Below, one piece after another: positions 7,245-14,252 of a stretch of 15,755 nt of DNA. The stretch is from a bacterium (GTDB lineage: Bacteria > Bacillota > Clostridia > Oscillospirales > Oscillospiraceae). Below the pieces are notes generated by a model. That model had not been told where the DNA came from and did no database searches. It saw nothing but the letters and a program-made list of their open reading frames with translations. The DNA lies in NCBI GenBank assembly GCA_019424865.1, contig JAHYYS010000058.1, positions 1 to 15,755 on the forward strand, written 5' to 3'. Both the position numbers and the translations under genes were made by a program. The first letter of the stretch is position 1; each line of letters begins with the position of its first letter.

Positions 7245-7267
7245 AAGCGTGGTTAGAGAAAGCTAAC
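7227..7267 (+). promoter_or_regulatory. Two operator copies, GTTAG-N6-CTAA(C/T)
   Basis: Site 1, GTTAG-CATATG-CTAAT (7227-7242), contains the perfect 14-bp palindrome TTAGCATATGCTAA and covers the spacer and -10 box. Site 2, GTTAG-AGAAAG-CTAAC (7252-7267), starts exactly 25 bp later, at the predicted transcript 5' end. The TTAG...CTAA half-sites recall the boxes of DtxR-family metal regulators; that assignment is a guess. Site 2 would also fold into a 5-bp hairpin at the RNA 5' end. Confidence 0.65.
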
Positions 7268-7413
7268 TCGCAACCCCCTCCTCACACCTCCCTGCTTTCT
7301 TCCATCTCCCTTTGGTTTGCGAATTTCTCTCTGGCCACCAGAACGCCCCGCGGGACAGGCATCACCGCAGGGCACCCCGCAGCCGTGGGCATACACGCGG
7401 CTGCGGGTTTTTA
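7251..7413 (+). ncRNA. Candidate small regulatory RNA with CU-rich loop
   Basis: This stretch of about 160 nt lies between a near-consensus promoter and an intrinsic terminator. It contains no ATG, no Shine-Dalgarno site and no open frame resembling a protein. It can fold as follows: a 5' hairpin GTTAG/CTAAC (7252-7267); then TCGCAACC (7268-7275) pairing with 7314-7322 (one bulged T), enclosing a 38-nt loop with only one G (7294) that carries CCTCC twice (7277-7281 and 7287-7291) and TCTCCC (7305-7310); a CTGG/CCAG hairpin near 7331-7341; then the terminator. An unpaired CU-rich loop complementary to Shine-Dalgarno sequences is what translation-blocking sRNAs of Firmicutes use (FsrA and RsaE are precedents). 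Alternative: the leader of a deleted gene. Confidence 0.55.
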
Positions 7414-7416
7414 TTT
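7376..7416 (+). terminator. Intrinsic terminator of the non-coding unit
   Basis: CCCGCAGCCG (7376-7385), 12-nt loop, CGGCTGCGGG (7398-7407), then TTTTTATTT (7408-7416). Perfect 10-bp GC-rich stem. Confidence 0.93.
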
Positions 7417-7429
7417 CCCTGCTCCGGAC

Positions 7430-7458
7430 TTCCCCGCGGGCGGAAAGCGTGGTATAAT
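7430..7458 (+). promoter_or_regulatory. Promoter of the lysR gene
   Basis: TATAAT at 7453-7458 with an extended -10 TG at 7450-7451; the -35 position (TTCCCC, 7430-7435) is poor. It lies just after the terminator and 33 bp before the LysR start. Confidence 0.65.
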
Positions 7459-7491
7459 CGGATAACCAATCCCCCTGTGAGGAGCATGGCT

Positions 7492-8475
7492 ATGTTTGTG
7501 AAAAATCCGGAGTACTTTTTGACCATAGTGAAGGAGCGCAGCATCTCCAAGGCGGCGGAGCGGCTGTATCTGTCCCAGCCCTACCTCAGCCAGTACCTGG
7601 CCAAGCTGGAGCGGAATCTGGGGGTGGTCCTGCTGGACCGCTCCCACAGCCCCCTGAAGCTGACGCCGGCGGGGGAGCTGTTCCACGCCTATCTGGAGCG
7701 GCAGGACTATCTGGACCGGCAGCTGGTCAGCGACCTGCGGGATCTGCGGGACCGGCGGCGGCCCACCCTCCACATCGGGGTGTCCCCCTGGCGGGGCTCC
7801 ACGCTGCTGCCCGACGTGCTGCCCGCCTTTGCCCAGCAGTACCCGGATGTGCAGGTGGTGCTCCACGAGGCGCCGGTGCCCGAGCTGGGCAAGCTGGCCG
7901 AGGGGAGCGTGCTGGACTTCTGCGTCATGCAGATTCCGGAGGACCTGACGGACCTGACCTATGAGCTGGTGATGCAGGAGCGGGTCTTCCTGGTGGGCCA
8001 CCGGGAGCATCCCCTGCTCCGGGGGATTGACAGCCCCTATTCCGACCCCAAGCCCTTCCGGGACCTGCGGCTGTTGGAACGGGAACGGATTATCATGCTG
8101 CCGGCGGAGTGGCGGCTGTCCAGGCTGCTGCACAACGTCTTTTCCGTGCACAATGTGGAGCCGCAGAATATCCTGATTACCACCAACAACACCACCGCCA
8201 TCAATCTGGCGGCGGAAAACATGGGCTTTGCCTTTTTGCAGGAGAGCGGCATCTCCCGCACGCCCTATCTGGACCGCCTGGCCTGCTGTACGGTGGGAGA
8301 CCCGCCCCTGACCTGCCCCATGGCCATCGTGTATAAGAAGAACGGATTTTTGTCCCCCGCGGCCCGGAGCTTTATCGACCTGACCAAGGAGCACTACCGG
8401 AGCTTTGGCCACGGGGCCGACGAACAGGCGGGAGGAAAAACAGCGGGTGGGGTTGACACATCCCCGGACAGATGA
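7492..8475 (+). CDS. LysR-family transcriptional regulator
   Basis: The product is 327 aa, typical for the family. The N-terminal winged HTH (residues 1-60) reads FLTIVKERSISKAAERLYLSQPYLSQYLAKLERNLGVVLLDRS, a textbook LysR recognition helix. The remainder is the periplasmic-binding-protein-like effector domain (LHIGVSPWRGSTLLPDVLPAFAQQYPDVQV; VFLVGHREHPLL). I chose ATG 7492 because GAGGAG (7479-7484) is 7 bases away, whereas ATG 7486 is only one base from it; longer versions would start upstream of the -10 box. It lies directly before the cysteine operon on the same strand and might control a sulphur or amino-acid gene, but nothing here identifies its target or ligand. Its last codons contain the promoter of the T-box operon. 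Confidence 0.93.
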   Translation: MFVKNPEYFLTIVKERSISKAAERLYLSQPYLSQYLAKLERNLGVVLLDRSHSPLKLTPAGELFHAYLERQDYLDRQLVSDLRDLRDRRRPTLHIGVSPWRGSTLLPDVLPAFAQQYPDVQVVLHEAPVPELGKLAEGSVLDFCVMQIPEDLTDLTYELVMQERVFLVGHREHPLLRGIDSPYSDPKPFRDLRLLERERIIMLPAEWRLSRLLHNVFSVHNVEPQNILITTNNTTAINLAAENMGFAFLQESGISRTPYLDRLACCTVGDPPLTCPMAIVYKKNGFLSPAARSFIDLTKEHYRSFGHGADEQAGGKTAGGVDTSPDR

Positions 8476-8481
8476 TAATAT
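8453..8481 (+). promoter_or_regulatory. Promoter of the T-box/cysE/cysS operon
   Basis: TTGACA (8453-8458), 17 bp, TAATAT (8476-8481). The -35 and spacer lie inside the last lysR codons and the -10 follows the lysR TGA immediately. Start expected near 8488. Confidence 0.88.
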
Positions 8482-8487
8482 AATGAC

Positions 8488-8716
8488 CTGTAGGCAAGCG
8501 CGAAGAACGGAAAAGTAGCGCCAGCGCCAAAGAACAGAGAGGGCCCTTCACCGGCTGAAAGGGGGCCTGCGGCGGCGGGGCGTGAAGTGCGTCCGGGAGC
8601 GCGGCGGGCAATGCCGCCCGATTTGGCCCCGTTACCGGCCAGACAAGTGAGAAATGAGAGTGGAACCGCGAGTAACATCGCCTCTTATGCCCAGGGTGGG
8701 CGTGAGAGGCGTTTTT
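8488..8716 (+). promoter_or_regulatory. T-box leader, cysteine-specific
   Basis: The leader contains AGAGAG (8535-8541 region) and GGCTGAAAG (8553-8561), typical of T-box stem I. The 3' side of the specifier loop, GTGAAGTGCG (8582-8591), carries UGC (8588-8590), a cysteine codon. The T-box core GTGGAACCGCG is at 8660-8670. It ends in the terminator CGCCTCT (8679-8685) / AGAGGCG (8705-8711) with inner GCCC/GGGC pairs and TTTTT (8712-8716). Uncharged tRNA-Cys would bind the specifier and the T-box bulge and favour the antiterminator, switching on cysE and cysS. The codon agrees with the downstream genes. Confidence 0.93.
8679..8716 (+). terminator. T-box conditional terminator
   Basis: Seven-base-pair stem CGCCTCT/AGAGGCG with an inner 4-bp GCCC/GGGC stem, followed by five T. 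The 5' arm follows the T-box core directly, as needed for the terminator/antiterminator switch. Confidence 0.9.
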
Positions 8717-8771
8717 GCTGTCCTCCGCCCGCCCCAGTCACAGTACCAATCAGACGGGAAAAGGAGGAGCT

Positions 8772-9467
8772 ATGTTCAAAAATCTGAATGAGACGCTGGA
8801 GGCCTATCAGCGCCGGGACCCGGCTGCCCGGTCCAAGCTGGAAATTTTTCTGCTCTACCAGGGGGTGCATGCCACTTTGTATCACCGCCTGGCCCACTGG
8901 CTATACTGTCATAACTGGAAGTTCCTGGCCCGGGTTGTCTCCCAGTGGAGCCGCTTCTGGACGGGAATTGAGATCCACCCCGGGGCCAAAATCGGCCGCC
9001 GGCTGGTGATTGACCACGGGATGGGCGTGGTCATCGGCGAGACCGCCGAGGTGGGGGACGACTGCCTCATCTACCACGGCGTCACCCTGGGCGGCACCGG
9101 CAAGGACCACGGAAAGCGCCACCCCACCATTGGAAACAACGTGCTGATCAGCTGCGGGGCCAAGGTGCTGGGCCCCTTCAAGGTGGGGGATAATTCCCGC
9201 ATCGCGGCCAATGCCGTGGTGCTCAGCGAGGTGCCCGCCGACGCCACCGCCGTGGGCATCCCCGCCCAGATTGTGCGCATCGCCGGGCGTACCACCCACT
9301 ATGCCGACGAGGTGGACCAGACCAGCGTGGAGAACCCCACGCTGGAGAAGCTGGCCGCCCTTTCCGCGCGGCTGGAATTTGTGGAAAAGCTGCTGGATCG
9401 GCAATTTTTGGAGCAATCTGCAACAAGAGAAAAGCGGCCCGTCCCGGTGGGACGGGGTCATAATTAA
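8772..9467 (+). CDS. cysE: Serine O-acetyltransferase
   Basis: CysE makes O-acetylserine from serine and acetyl-CoA, the first step of cysteine synthesis. The product is 231 aa, the short form common in Firmicutes. An N-terminal helical region (LYQGVHATLYHRLAHWLY) precedes a left-handed beta-helix of hexapeptide repeats (IHPGAKIG, VVIGETAEVGDD, TIGNNVLISCGAKVLGP). Catalytic His82 lies in IDHGMG; Glu67 in GIEIHP takes the position of the Asp of the E. coli dyad, 15 residues before the His. YHGVTLGGTGKDHGKRHP is the signature segment. ATG 8772 follows AAGGAGG (8761-8767); an in-frame TTG at 8715 lies in the terminator. cysS starts 16 bp downstream. Regulation is by the upstream cysteine T-box. 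Confidence 0.97.
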   Translation: MFKNLNETLEAYQRRDPAARSKLEIFLLYQGVHATLYHRLAHWLYCHNWKFLARVVSQWSRFWTGIEIHPGAKIGRRLVIDHGMGVVIGETAEVGDDCLIYHGVTLGGTGKDHGKRHPTIGNNVLISCGAKVLGPFKVGDNSRIAANAVVLSEVPADATAVGIPAQIVRIAGRTTHYADEVDQTSVENPTLEKLAALSARLEFVEKLLDRQFLEQSATREKRPVPVGRGHN

Positions 9468-9483
9468 GAAGGAGAGACACACG

Positions 9484-10932
9484 ATGCTGTTATACAATTC
9501 CGCCACCCACAAAAAAGAAGAGTTTACCACCCACACCCCCGGCCACGTGGAGATGTATACCTGCGGCCCCACAGTGTACCACTTCGCCCATATCGGCAAC
9601 CTGCGCTCCTATATCATGGAGGACGTGCTGGAAAAGTTCCTGCGCTACTCCGGCTATGACGTGAACCGGGTGATGAACATCACCGACGTGGGCCACCTGG
9701 CCAGCGACGCGGATACCGGCGAGGACAAGATGCTCAAGGGCGCCAAGCGGGAGCACAAGACGGTCATGGAGATCGCCCAGTTCTATACCGACGCTTTTTT
9801 CCAGGACTGCCGCAGGCTGAATATCCGGAAGCCTGACACCGTCCAGCCCGCCACCGGCCTGATTGACGAGTATATCAAAATTATCTCCGGCCTGCTGGAC
9901 AAGGGCTATGCCTATGTGGCGGGCGGCAACGTGTACTTCGACTCCTCCAAGCTGGAGCGGTACTACGTCTTCAACGACCACGACGAGGAGGATCTGGCCG
10001 TGGGCGTCCGGGAGGGCGTGGAGGAGGACCCCAACAAGCGCAACAAGAACGACTTTGTCCTCTGGTTCACCAAGTCCAAGTTTGAGGACCAGGCCCTGAA
10101 GTGGGATTCCCCCTGGGGCGTGGGCTACCCCGGCTGGCACATCGAGTGCTCCGGCATCTCCCTGAAGTATAACGGGGAGTACCTGGACCTGCACTGCGGC
10201 GGCATCGACAACGCCTTTCCCCACCACACCAATGAGATCGCCCAGAGCGAGAGCTTTATCGGCCACCCCTGGTGCAGGCAGTGGTTCCATGTCCACCATC
10301 TGAACACCAACTCCGGCAAGATGTCCAAGTCCAAGGGAGAGTTCCTGACTGTCTCCCTGCTGGAGGAGAAGGGGTATGACCCCCTGGCCTACCGCTTCTT
10401 CTGCCTGCAGAGCCACTACCGCAAGGGGCTGGTCTTTACCTGGGAGAACCTGGACAATGCGGCCCAGGCCTATCAGAAGCTCATCGCCCGCATTGCGGCC
10501 CTGGACCCCAGGGACGGGGCCGTGGACGAGGCCGTGCTGGGCGAGTACAAGGATAAATTCCTCCAGCAGGTGGGCAACGACCTGAACACCTCCATGGGAG
10601 TCACCCTGCTGTACGACGCCCTGAAGGCGAAAACCAACGGCGCCACCCGGCTGGCCATCCTGGACAGCTTCGACCAGGTGCTCTCCCTCTCCCTGCTGGA
10701 GAAGGCGGCCGCCGTCCGGGCCGAGCAGGTTAAGGTGAAGGCCGCCCAGGCCCAGGCGGGCTACACCGTCACCGGCGAGGGCGACCCCGAGATCGACGCG
10801 CTGGTCAAGGCCCGGGGCGAGGCCAAAAAGGCCAAGAACTTTGCTGAGGCCGACCGCATCCGGGATGAGCTGAAGGCCCGGGGCATCGAGATCACCGATG
10901 TGCCCGGCGGAGCGGTATGGAAGCGGGTATGA
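9484..10932 (+). CDS. cysS: Cysteinyl-tRNA synthetase
   Basis: CysRS is a class I synthetase charging tRNA-Cys in the cytoplasm. The product is 482 aa, slightly longer than the usual 460 or so. Motifs: YTCGPTVY with zinc ligand Cys27, HIGN at 36-39, WHIEC with Cys222, FPHHTNE with His247/His248 and Glu251 completing the zinc site, and KMSKS at 279-283. The C-terminal helical domain ends RGIEITDVPGGAVWKRV. The stretch around the catalytic lysine loop (HLNTNSGKMSKSKGEFLTVSLLEEKGYDP) differs from the commoner MSKSLGNF form, pointing to a divergent clostridial subtype; from memory, not a search. ATG 9484 has GGAG at 9471-9474. It is the second gene of the T-box operon, followed by a strong terminator. 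Confidence 0.97.
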   Translation: MLLYNSATHKKEEFTTHTPGHVEMYTCGPTVYHFAHIGNLRSYIMEDVLEKFLRYSGYDVNRVMNITDVGHLASDADTGEDKMLKGAKREHKTVMEIAQFYTDAFFQDCRRLNIRKPDTVQPATGLIDEYIKIISGLLDKGYAYVAGGNVYFDSSKLERYYVFNDHDEEDLAVGVREGVEEDPNKRNKNDFVLWFTKSKFEDQALKWDSPWGVGYPGWHIECSGISLKYNGEYLDLHCGGIDNAFPHHTNEIAQSESFIGHPWCRQWFHVHHLNTNSGKMSKSKGEFLTVSLLEEKGYDPLAYRFFCLQSHYRKGLVFTWENLDNAAQAYQKLIARIAALDPRDGAVDEAVLGEYKDKFLQQVGNDLNTSMGVTLLYDALKAKTNGATRLAILDSFDQVLSLSLLEKAAAVRAEQVKVKAAQAQAGYTVTGEGDPEIDALVKARGEAKKAKNFAEADRIRDELKARGIEITDVPGGAVWKRV

Positions 10933-10940
10933 TTTGATTA

Positions 10941-10983
10941 ACAAATACCGCCCTGTTCGAAAGAACGGGGCGGTATTTGTTTT
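10941..10983 (+). terminator. Terminator of the cysteine operon
   Basis: ACAAATACCGCCCTGTTC (10941-10958), GAAA tetraloop, GAACGGGGCGGTATTTGT (10963-10980): 18 pairs with one G-U, then TTT. From here to 11180 I see no gene; a 34-codon frame on the minus strand has no RBS or family match. Confidence 0.92.
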
Positions 10984-11180
10984 GCATGGACGGACAGCCG
11001 GCCTGGCCCGCTGCCGCTGAAACGGCTGAACATACCCGCTTCATTTGAAAATTTGGGTCACGCAGTCCGGAGCATGTTGAAATGCGTTTCAGTTTGGATG
11101 ATTGCCTGGGGCAGGATGGACACGATAAGCGTCCCGCCTGACTTTCGCGGTGGCTGCGGCATCTGGTAAAATGCAAAATA

Positions 11181-11525
11181 CTAGTATTTTATAAGTTCGT
11201 CCAAAACCTCGCTTCGGCGGTAGCCAAGAAGGGACAGAGATTGATAAAGCTGTGCTATCAGCAATTTTGCCTTTTCCTCTCTGCGGGAGCGGACCAACAG
11301 GAGGTCGCCTGTTACAAAAAAGCGCCTGTGAGTCAGGTGGATCAGATTCTCTTCCCGCAGCAGGTTCACTGCGCGCTGGACTGTGTTCGGATTGATCTGA
11401 TAGGCGGCGGCAAGGGAACGGACAGAAGGCATTTCCTGTCCGGGTTTTCGTCTCCCGGAGAGGATGGAGTTTTCCAGATCCTGTTTCACCTGTAAGTAGA
11501 GTGGTTTGTTATGCCCGAAGTGCAT
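11181..11525 (-). CDS. GntR-family regulator, YtrA type
   Basis: The product is 114 aa, close to the 120-130 aa usual for the YtrA subfamily, which has a GntR winged HTH and only a short dimerisation tail in place of an effector domain. PLYLQVKQDLENSILSGRRKPGQEMPSVRSLAAAYQINPNTVQRAVNLLREENLI is a clear GntR DNA-binding domain with the NPNTV recognition helix. The tail (EEKAKLLIAQLYQSLSLLGYRRSEVLDELI) is helical. The start ATG at 11525 lacks a good Shine-Dalgarno site. YtrA-type genes normally lead an ABC-transporter operon; here nothing follows on the minus strand before cysS, so the gene is an orphan, perhaps after a deletion. It marks the left border of the mobile-element region. Confidence 0.88.
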   Translation of the reverse strand: MHFGHNKPLYLQVKQDLENSILSGRRKPGQEMPSVRSLAAAYQINPNTVQRAVNLLREENLIHLTHRRFFVTGDLLLVRSRREEKAKLLIAQLYQSLSLLGYRRSEVLDELIKY

Positions 11526-11576
11526 TTCTGATGGATTCAGGGTATCGTTTTCGATTAAACAAAAGGGAAACGAGAG

Positions 11577-11613
11577 TTAAACAGACTATAAAATTTTGAT
11601 GAGTTTAAAAACT
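11577..11613 (-). promoter_or_regulatory. Possible autoregulated promoter of the GntR gene
   Basis: On the minus strand a TATAGT box (11585-11590) lies between TTAAAC (11577-11582) and its inverted copy GTTTAA (11603-11608). The -35 (AGTTTT, 11608-11613) is poor. The inverted repeat around the -10 could be an operator for the GntR protein. Confidence 0.3.
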
Positions 11614-11713
11614 TTTTTCGGATACTTTGGCCTGCTCTGACGGGGTAAATGCCGCAAATGAGCTGAACCAAGAAAAGCGGGCAAGAGAGGAAACGATCCC
11701 TTGACGTAGGAGA

Positions 11714-12216
11714 GAGGAGGGGGTGTCCGGCTGCAAGATAAGAGCTGAAAACCGGGACAAGCTGCAAATCATCAAAGAACGCCCCGGGTATGGCGAGTTT
11801 GATATTCTGCCGGTGCTCATGTTTGGCCGCATCGGACAGATTGCGGACAAAACGCCCTTTACAGTGGGGGGGGCCAAGAACGGCGGAGCACCCAGGAGAG
11901 CGAGCAGCGGTTTGACAACCACACCGACAAGCTTACGGACTGTGTCCGATTCTGGCGGGAGGACGGAAAAAGCAAAAAGACCTCCATCCTCCACAAAGCG
12001 CCCTGGGACAGCTTGTGGAGGATGGAGGTTTTAAGGGGGTGTCGCCCCGTTTGGATATGACCTTGTGAAAAGCGGACGGGTAAGCGCATGTGCGAGGCCG
12101 ACGAGCTGGCCCTCAACGAAACCGAAGCCGCTGTTGTCCGCATTGCCTTTCTGAATGCCCGAGTGCTTGGATACGGCGCGCAGGTGGAAGAAATAGGCTT
12201 CCAAAGTCTTTCCTGA
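11714..12216 (+). pseudogene. Decayed serine recombinase, plus-strand remnant
   Basis: Three frames together match the recombinase encoded at 12599-14227. GVSGCKIRAENRDKLQIIKERPGYGEFDILPVLMFGRIGQIADKTPF aligns with GVSGYKVSADDRDKLQLIKKYAEQGKFDILLVFMFDRLGRKSDETPF; EQRFDNHTDKLTDCVRFWREDGKSKKTS with EQRFESHTDRLTNYIRFWQADGESQKTS; LVEDGGFKG with MVEDGRFRG; and ELALNETEAAVVRIAFLNARVLGYGAQ with the segment after the catalytic domain. The catalytic N-terminus with its serine, parts in between and the whole C-terminal domain are missing, and at least two frameshifts are needed (one near 11865, one near 12005). Its strand is opposite to the intact recombinases. It is dead, and on the chromosome side of the tRNA fragment, so it probably stems from an older insertion. 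Confidence 0.85.
11981..12032 (+). other. Perfect 16-bp inverted repeat inside the recombinase remnant
   Basis: CCTCCATCCTCCACAA (11981-11996), 16-nt loop, TTGTGGAGGATGGAGG (12013-12028), then TTTT. It resembles a terminator, but it lies inside former coding sequence; the right arm codes the LVEDGGF segment conserved in recombinases, whereas the left arm departs from the paralogue exactly where it becomes complementary. Confidence 0.8.
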
Positions 12217-12307
12217 TTCATCTTAATTTTCTTCATTTTTCTGTCCCCTTGATTCAAGATTTTTTGGTCAAAGTCAAGCGCACAGAAAAGCAGAGAAAAC
12301 CGTGTTC

Positions 12308-12358
12308 TGCAGAAACGGAAAGACCGCTGAAACCTTCCGGTTTCAGCGGTCTTCTGCA
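12308..12358. terminator. Hairpin behind the tRNA-Ala fragment
   Basis: AGACCGCTGAAACC (12321-12334), TTCC loop, GGTTTCAGCGGTCT (12339-12352), with outer TGCAGAA/TTCTGCA arms. Reading minus, it lies 15 to 65 bp after the tRNA CCA end and is followed by a T-rich stretch, so it was probably the terminator of the original tRNA gene. Confidence 0.65.
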
Positions 12359-12373
12359 TCCTCTTGTGAGGTG

Positions 12374-12436
<63 letters not shown>

Positions 12437-12568
12437 CATCAGGTATGCACCCTCTGATAGTTCAAGAGGGAACTTGAGTGGCAAGGCACCAAATATGCTT
12501 AAGACGTAGGTTAGTATAACATGGGAAGTATATGTTGTCAACTGGTCATACCAAATTTTGATATGTAC

Positions 12569-12591
12569 CCCTTGCCGCTACTTGGCAAGGG
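12569..12591. other. Small hairpin after the recombinase gene
   Basis: CCCTTGCC (12569-12576), 7-nt loop, GGCAAGGG (12584-12591), 8 bp after the stop of the minus-strand recombinase. It may end that transcript or be part of an attachment site; there is no real T tract. Between the tRNA fragment (12436) and this hairpin I see no gene. Confidence 0.4.
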
Positions 12592-12598
12592 TGAGAGC

Positions 12599-14227
12599 TT
12601 ATTGCGCTATGGGGAGTTCATAATCTTCACAGTCATCGACGCTGTCAATGCCGTTCAGGAACTGCTCCACATTAATGTTGAATTCAATCTTGACCTTGTA
12701 GTCCTGGCAGACCGAGACCTTTTTGATGATGTAGCCACAGATCATTTTCTTGACCTCCATCGGGCTTTCATCAAAGATCTTGGACCAGGACACGATCCGA
12801 TTGAACTCGGCCTTCATTTCCTCAATTTTAGAGTTTCCGTCGTTCAGTTCAGCAGTCAGTTTTGTGATACGTTCACTGGTGTCCAATACTTTCTGGCGGG
12901 TATCCTCCAGCATCTCAGACAGCACATCCTGCGGCAGGGCGCTTTTCCCTTGGATCGCCTTCAGCACCTCGGCCTTGAGGGATTCATATTCTTTATTAGC
13001 CTTGGTGTTTTCATTTCTGGCCCGCTGCAACTCAGAGCGTATCATGGCCATCTGTTTTTGAACCGCACTTCCCGCAATCATCTCGGTTGATGCACCCTGC
13101 ATTTTATCGAAAACCTGATGGAGCACCTCAGTAACAATTCCATCCAGTATGTGCATCGTGTAACCAGTCTGTCCGGAACATTCCTGACGGCGCCTGGTCT
13201 TGTTGTAACACACATAACGAATGCGCTTTTTATGAACCGGCGTCCCATCCGCAAGGCGGACGGTTGTCCCGTTGGTGGTCAGCACCAGCCGGCCTCCGCA
13301 GTGGCCGCAGAAAACATTTCCGGAAAGCAGTGACTGGCCCGTGGTGTTCAGCGGCACTGTGCGATGCTCTTTTCTCTCGTTGGTGCGCTCCAGCATCAGC
13401 TTCTGTGCCAGATCAAAATGGTCCGGGGCGATGATTTGAAGGGCTTCAAAGGGTCCGGCATAGGTTTCGCCGCTCCGCAGGATGCCTTTGTAAAGTGGGT
13501 TGTGCAGGATTCCGCCCACACTGGCGTCGTGCCAATTTTGCCCCTTCCGATTCTTGATACCGTGGTCATTGAGAAAGTTGGCAAGTCGCCATCTGCCATA
13601 GCCGGACGAAACACAGAGATCAAACATCATCCTGACAACTCTGGCCTCATCTTCGTCGATGACCAGCATATAAACCTCATGCTTACGCTTGTTGAAGATA
13701 CCGCTCTTTTCCAGGCGATACCCGTATGGCGCGTTTCCTCCGCGGAACCGCCCATCCTCTACCATCTGGCCAAGAGCTGTTTTGGTGCGCATGGAGGTTT
13801 TCTGGCTCTCGCCGTCGGCCTGCCAGAAACGGATGTAATTGGTCAGGCGATCCGTGTGGGACTCAAAGCGCTGTTCGCCTTCCTTCACGCTCCAGACGCG
13901 AATCCCTTTCTTTGCGAACCACTCCACCACGAAGGGCGTTTCGTCTGACTTGCGTCCCAGCCGGTCGAACATAAAGACCAGCAGGATGTCGAACTTGCCC
14001 TGCTCCGCATACTTCTTGATGAGCTGCAGCTTATCCCGGTCATCGGCGCTGACCTTGTAACCTGACACGCCGGTTTCCTGCTCCTCGCCCACGATGATCC
14101 AGCCCATTTTTGCGGCGAACTCATGGCAGGCTTTCCTCTGCATGGGGATGTCTGCCTGGTTATTCTCATCGTGGTCGACCTGTTTATTGGTAGAAACTCT
14201 GTATAAACAATAAACTCTTTCAGCCAT
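12599..14227 (-). CDS. Large serine recombinase, full length
   Basis: The product is 542 aa, in the usual range for large serine recombinases that integrate and excise mobile elements through a 5'-phosphoserine intermediate. The N-terminal resolvase domain starts MAERVYCLYRVST with catalytic Ser12, continues with GVSGYKVSADDRDKL and FDILLVFMFDRLGRKSDETPF, and ends near residue 150. The recombinase domain follows (APYGYRLEKSG, VRMMFDLCVSSGYGRWRLANFLN, GGILHNPLYKG), then a zinc ribbon (FCGHCGGRL...VCYN...CSG) and a long coiled coil with a C-terminal SWSKIFDE...KKMICGYIIKKV segment. ATG 14227 has GAGAGGA about 12 bases upstream. It is the last of three same-strand recombinase genes and next to a tRNA-Ala fragment, a likely integration target, although many large serine recombinases use other sites. 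Confidence 0.95.
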   Translation of the reverse strand: MAERVYCLYRVSTNKQVDHDENNQADIPMQRKACHEFAAKMGWIIVGEEQETGVSGYKVSADDRDKLQLIKKYAEQGKFDILLVFMFDRLGRKSDETPFVVEWFAKKGIRVWSVKEGEQRFESHTDRLTNYIRFWQADGESQKTSMRTKTALGQMVEDGRFRGGNAPYGYRLEKSGIFNKRKHEVYMLVIDEDEARVVRMMFDLCVSSGYGRWRLANFLNDHGIKNRKGQNWHDASVGGILHNPLYKGILRSGETYAGPFEALQIIAPDHFDLAQKLMLERTNERKEHRTVPLNTTGQSLLSGNVFCGHCGGRLVLTTNGTTVRLADGTPVHKKRIRYVCYNKTRRRQECSGQTGYTMHILDGIVTEVLHQVFDKMQGASTEMIAGSAVQKQMAMIRSELQRARNENTKANKEYESLKAEVLKAIQGKSALPQDVLSEMLEDTRQKVLDTSERITKLTAELNDGNSKIEEMKAEFNRIVSWSKIFDESPMEVKKMICGYIIKKVSVCQDYKVKIEFNINVEQFLNGIDSVDDCEDYELPIAQ

Positions 14228-14252
14228 TTTGGTATCCGTCCTCTCATTATTT

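Noticed and set aside
7312..7491. Upstream extension of the LysR frame
   Set aside because: It runs through the terminator at 7376-7416 and the -10 box at 7453-7458, so it cannot be translated from this promoter.
10892..11176. 94-codon minus-strand frame between cysS and the GntR gene
   Set aside because: It overlaps cysS and its terminator and has no RBS or recognisable motif.
12521..13090. 189-codon plus-strand frame
   Set aside because: Antisense shadow of the 542-aa recombinase; other plus-strand frames at 13118-13974 and 14851-15141 are the same kind of artefact.
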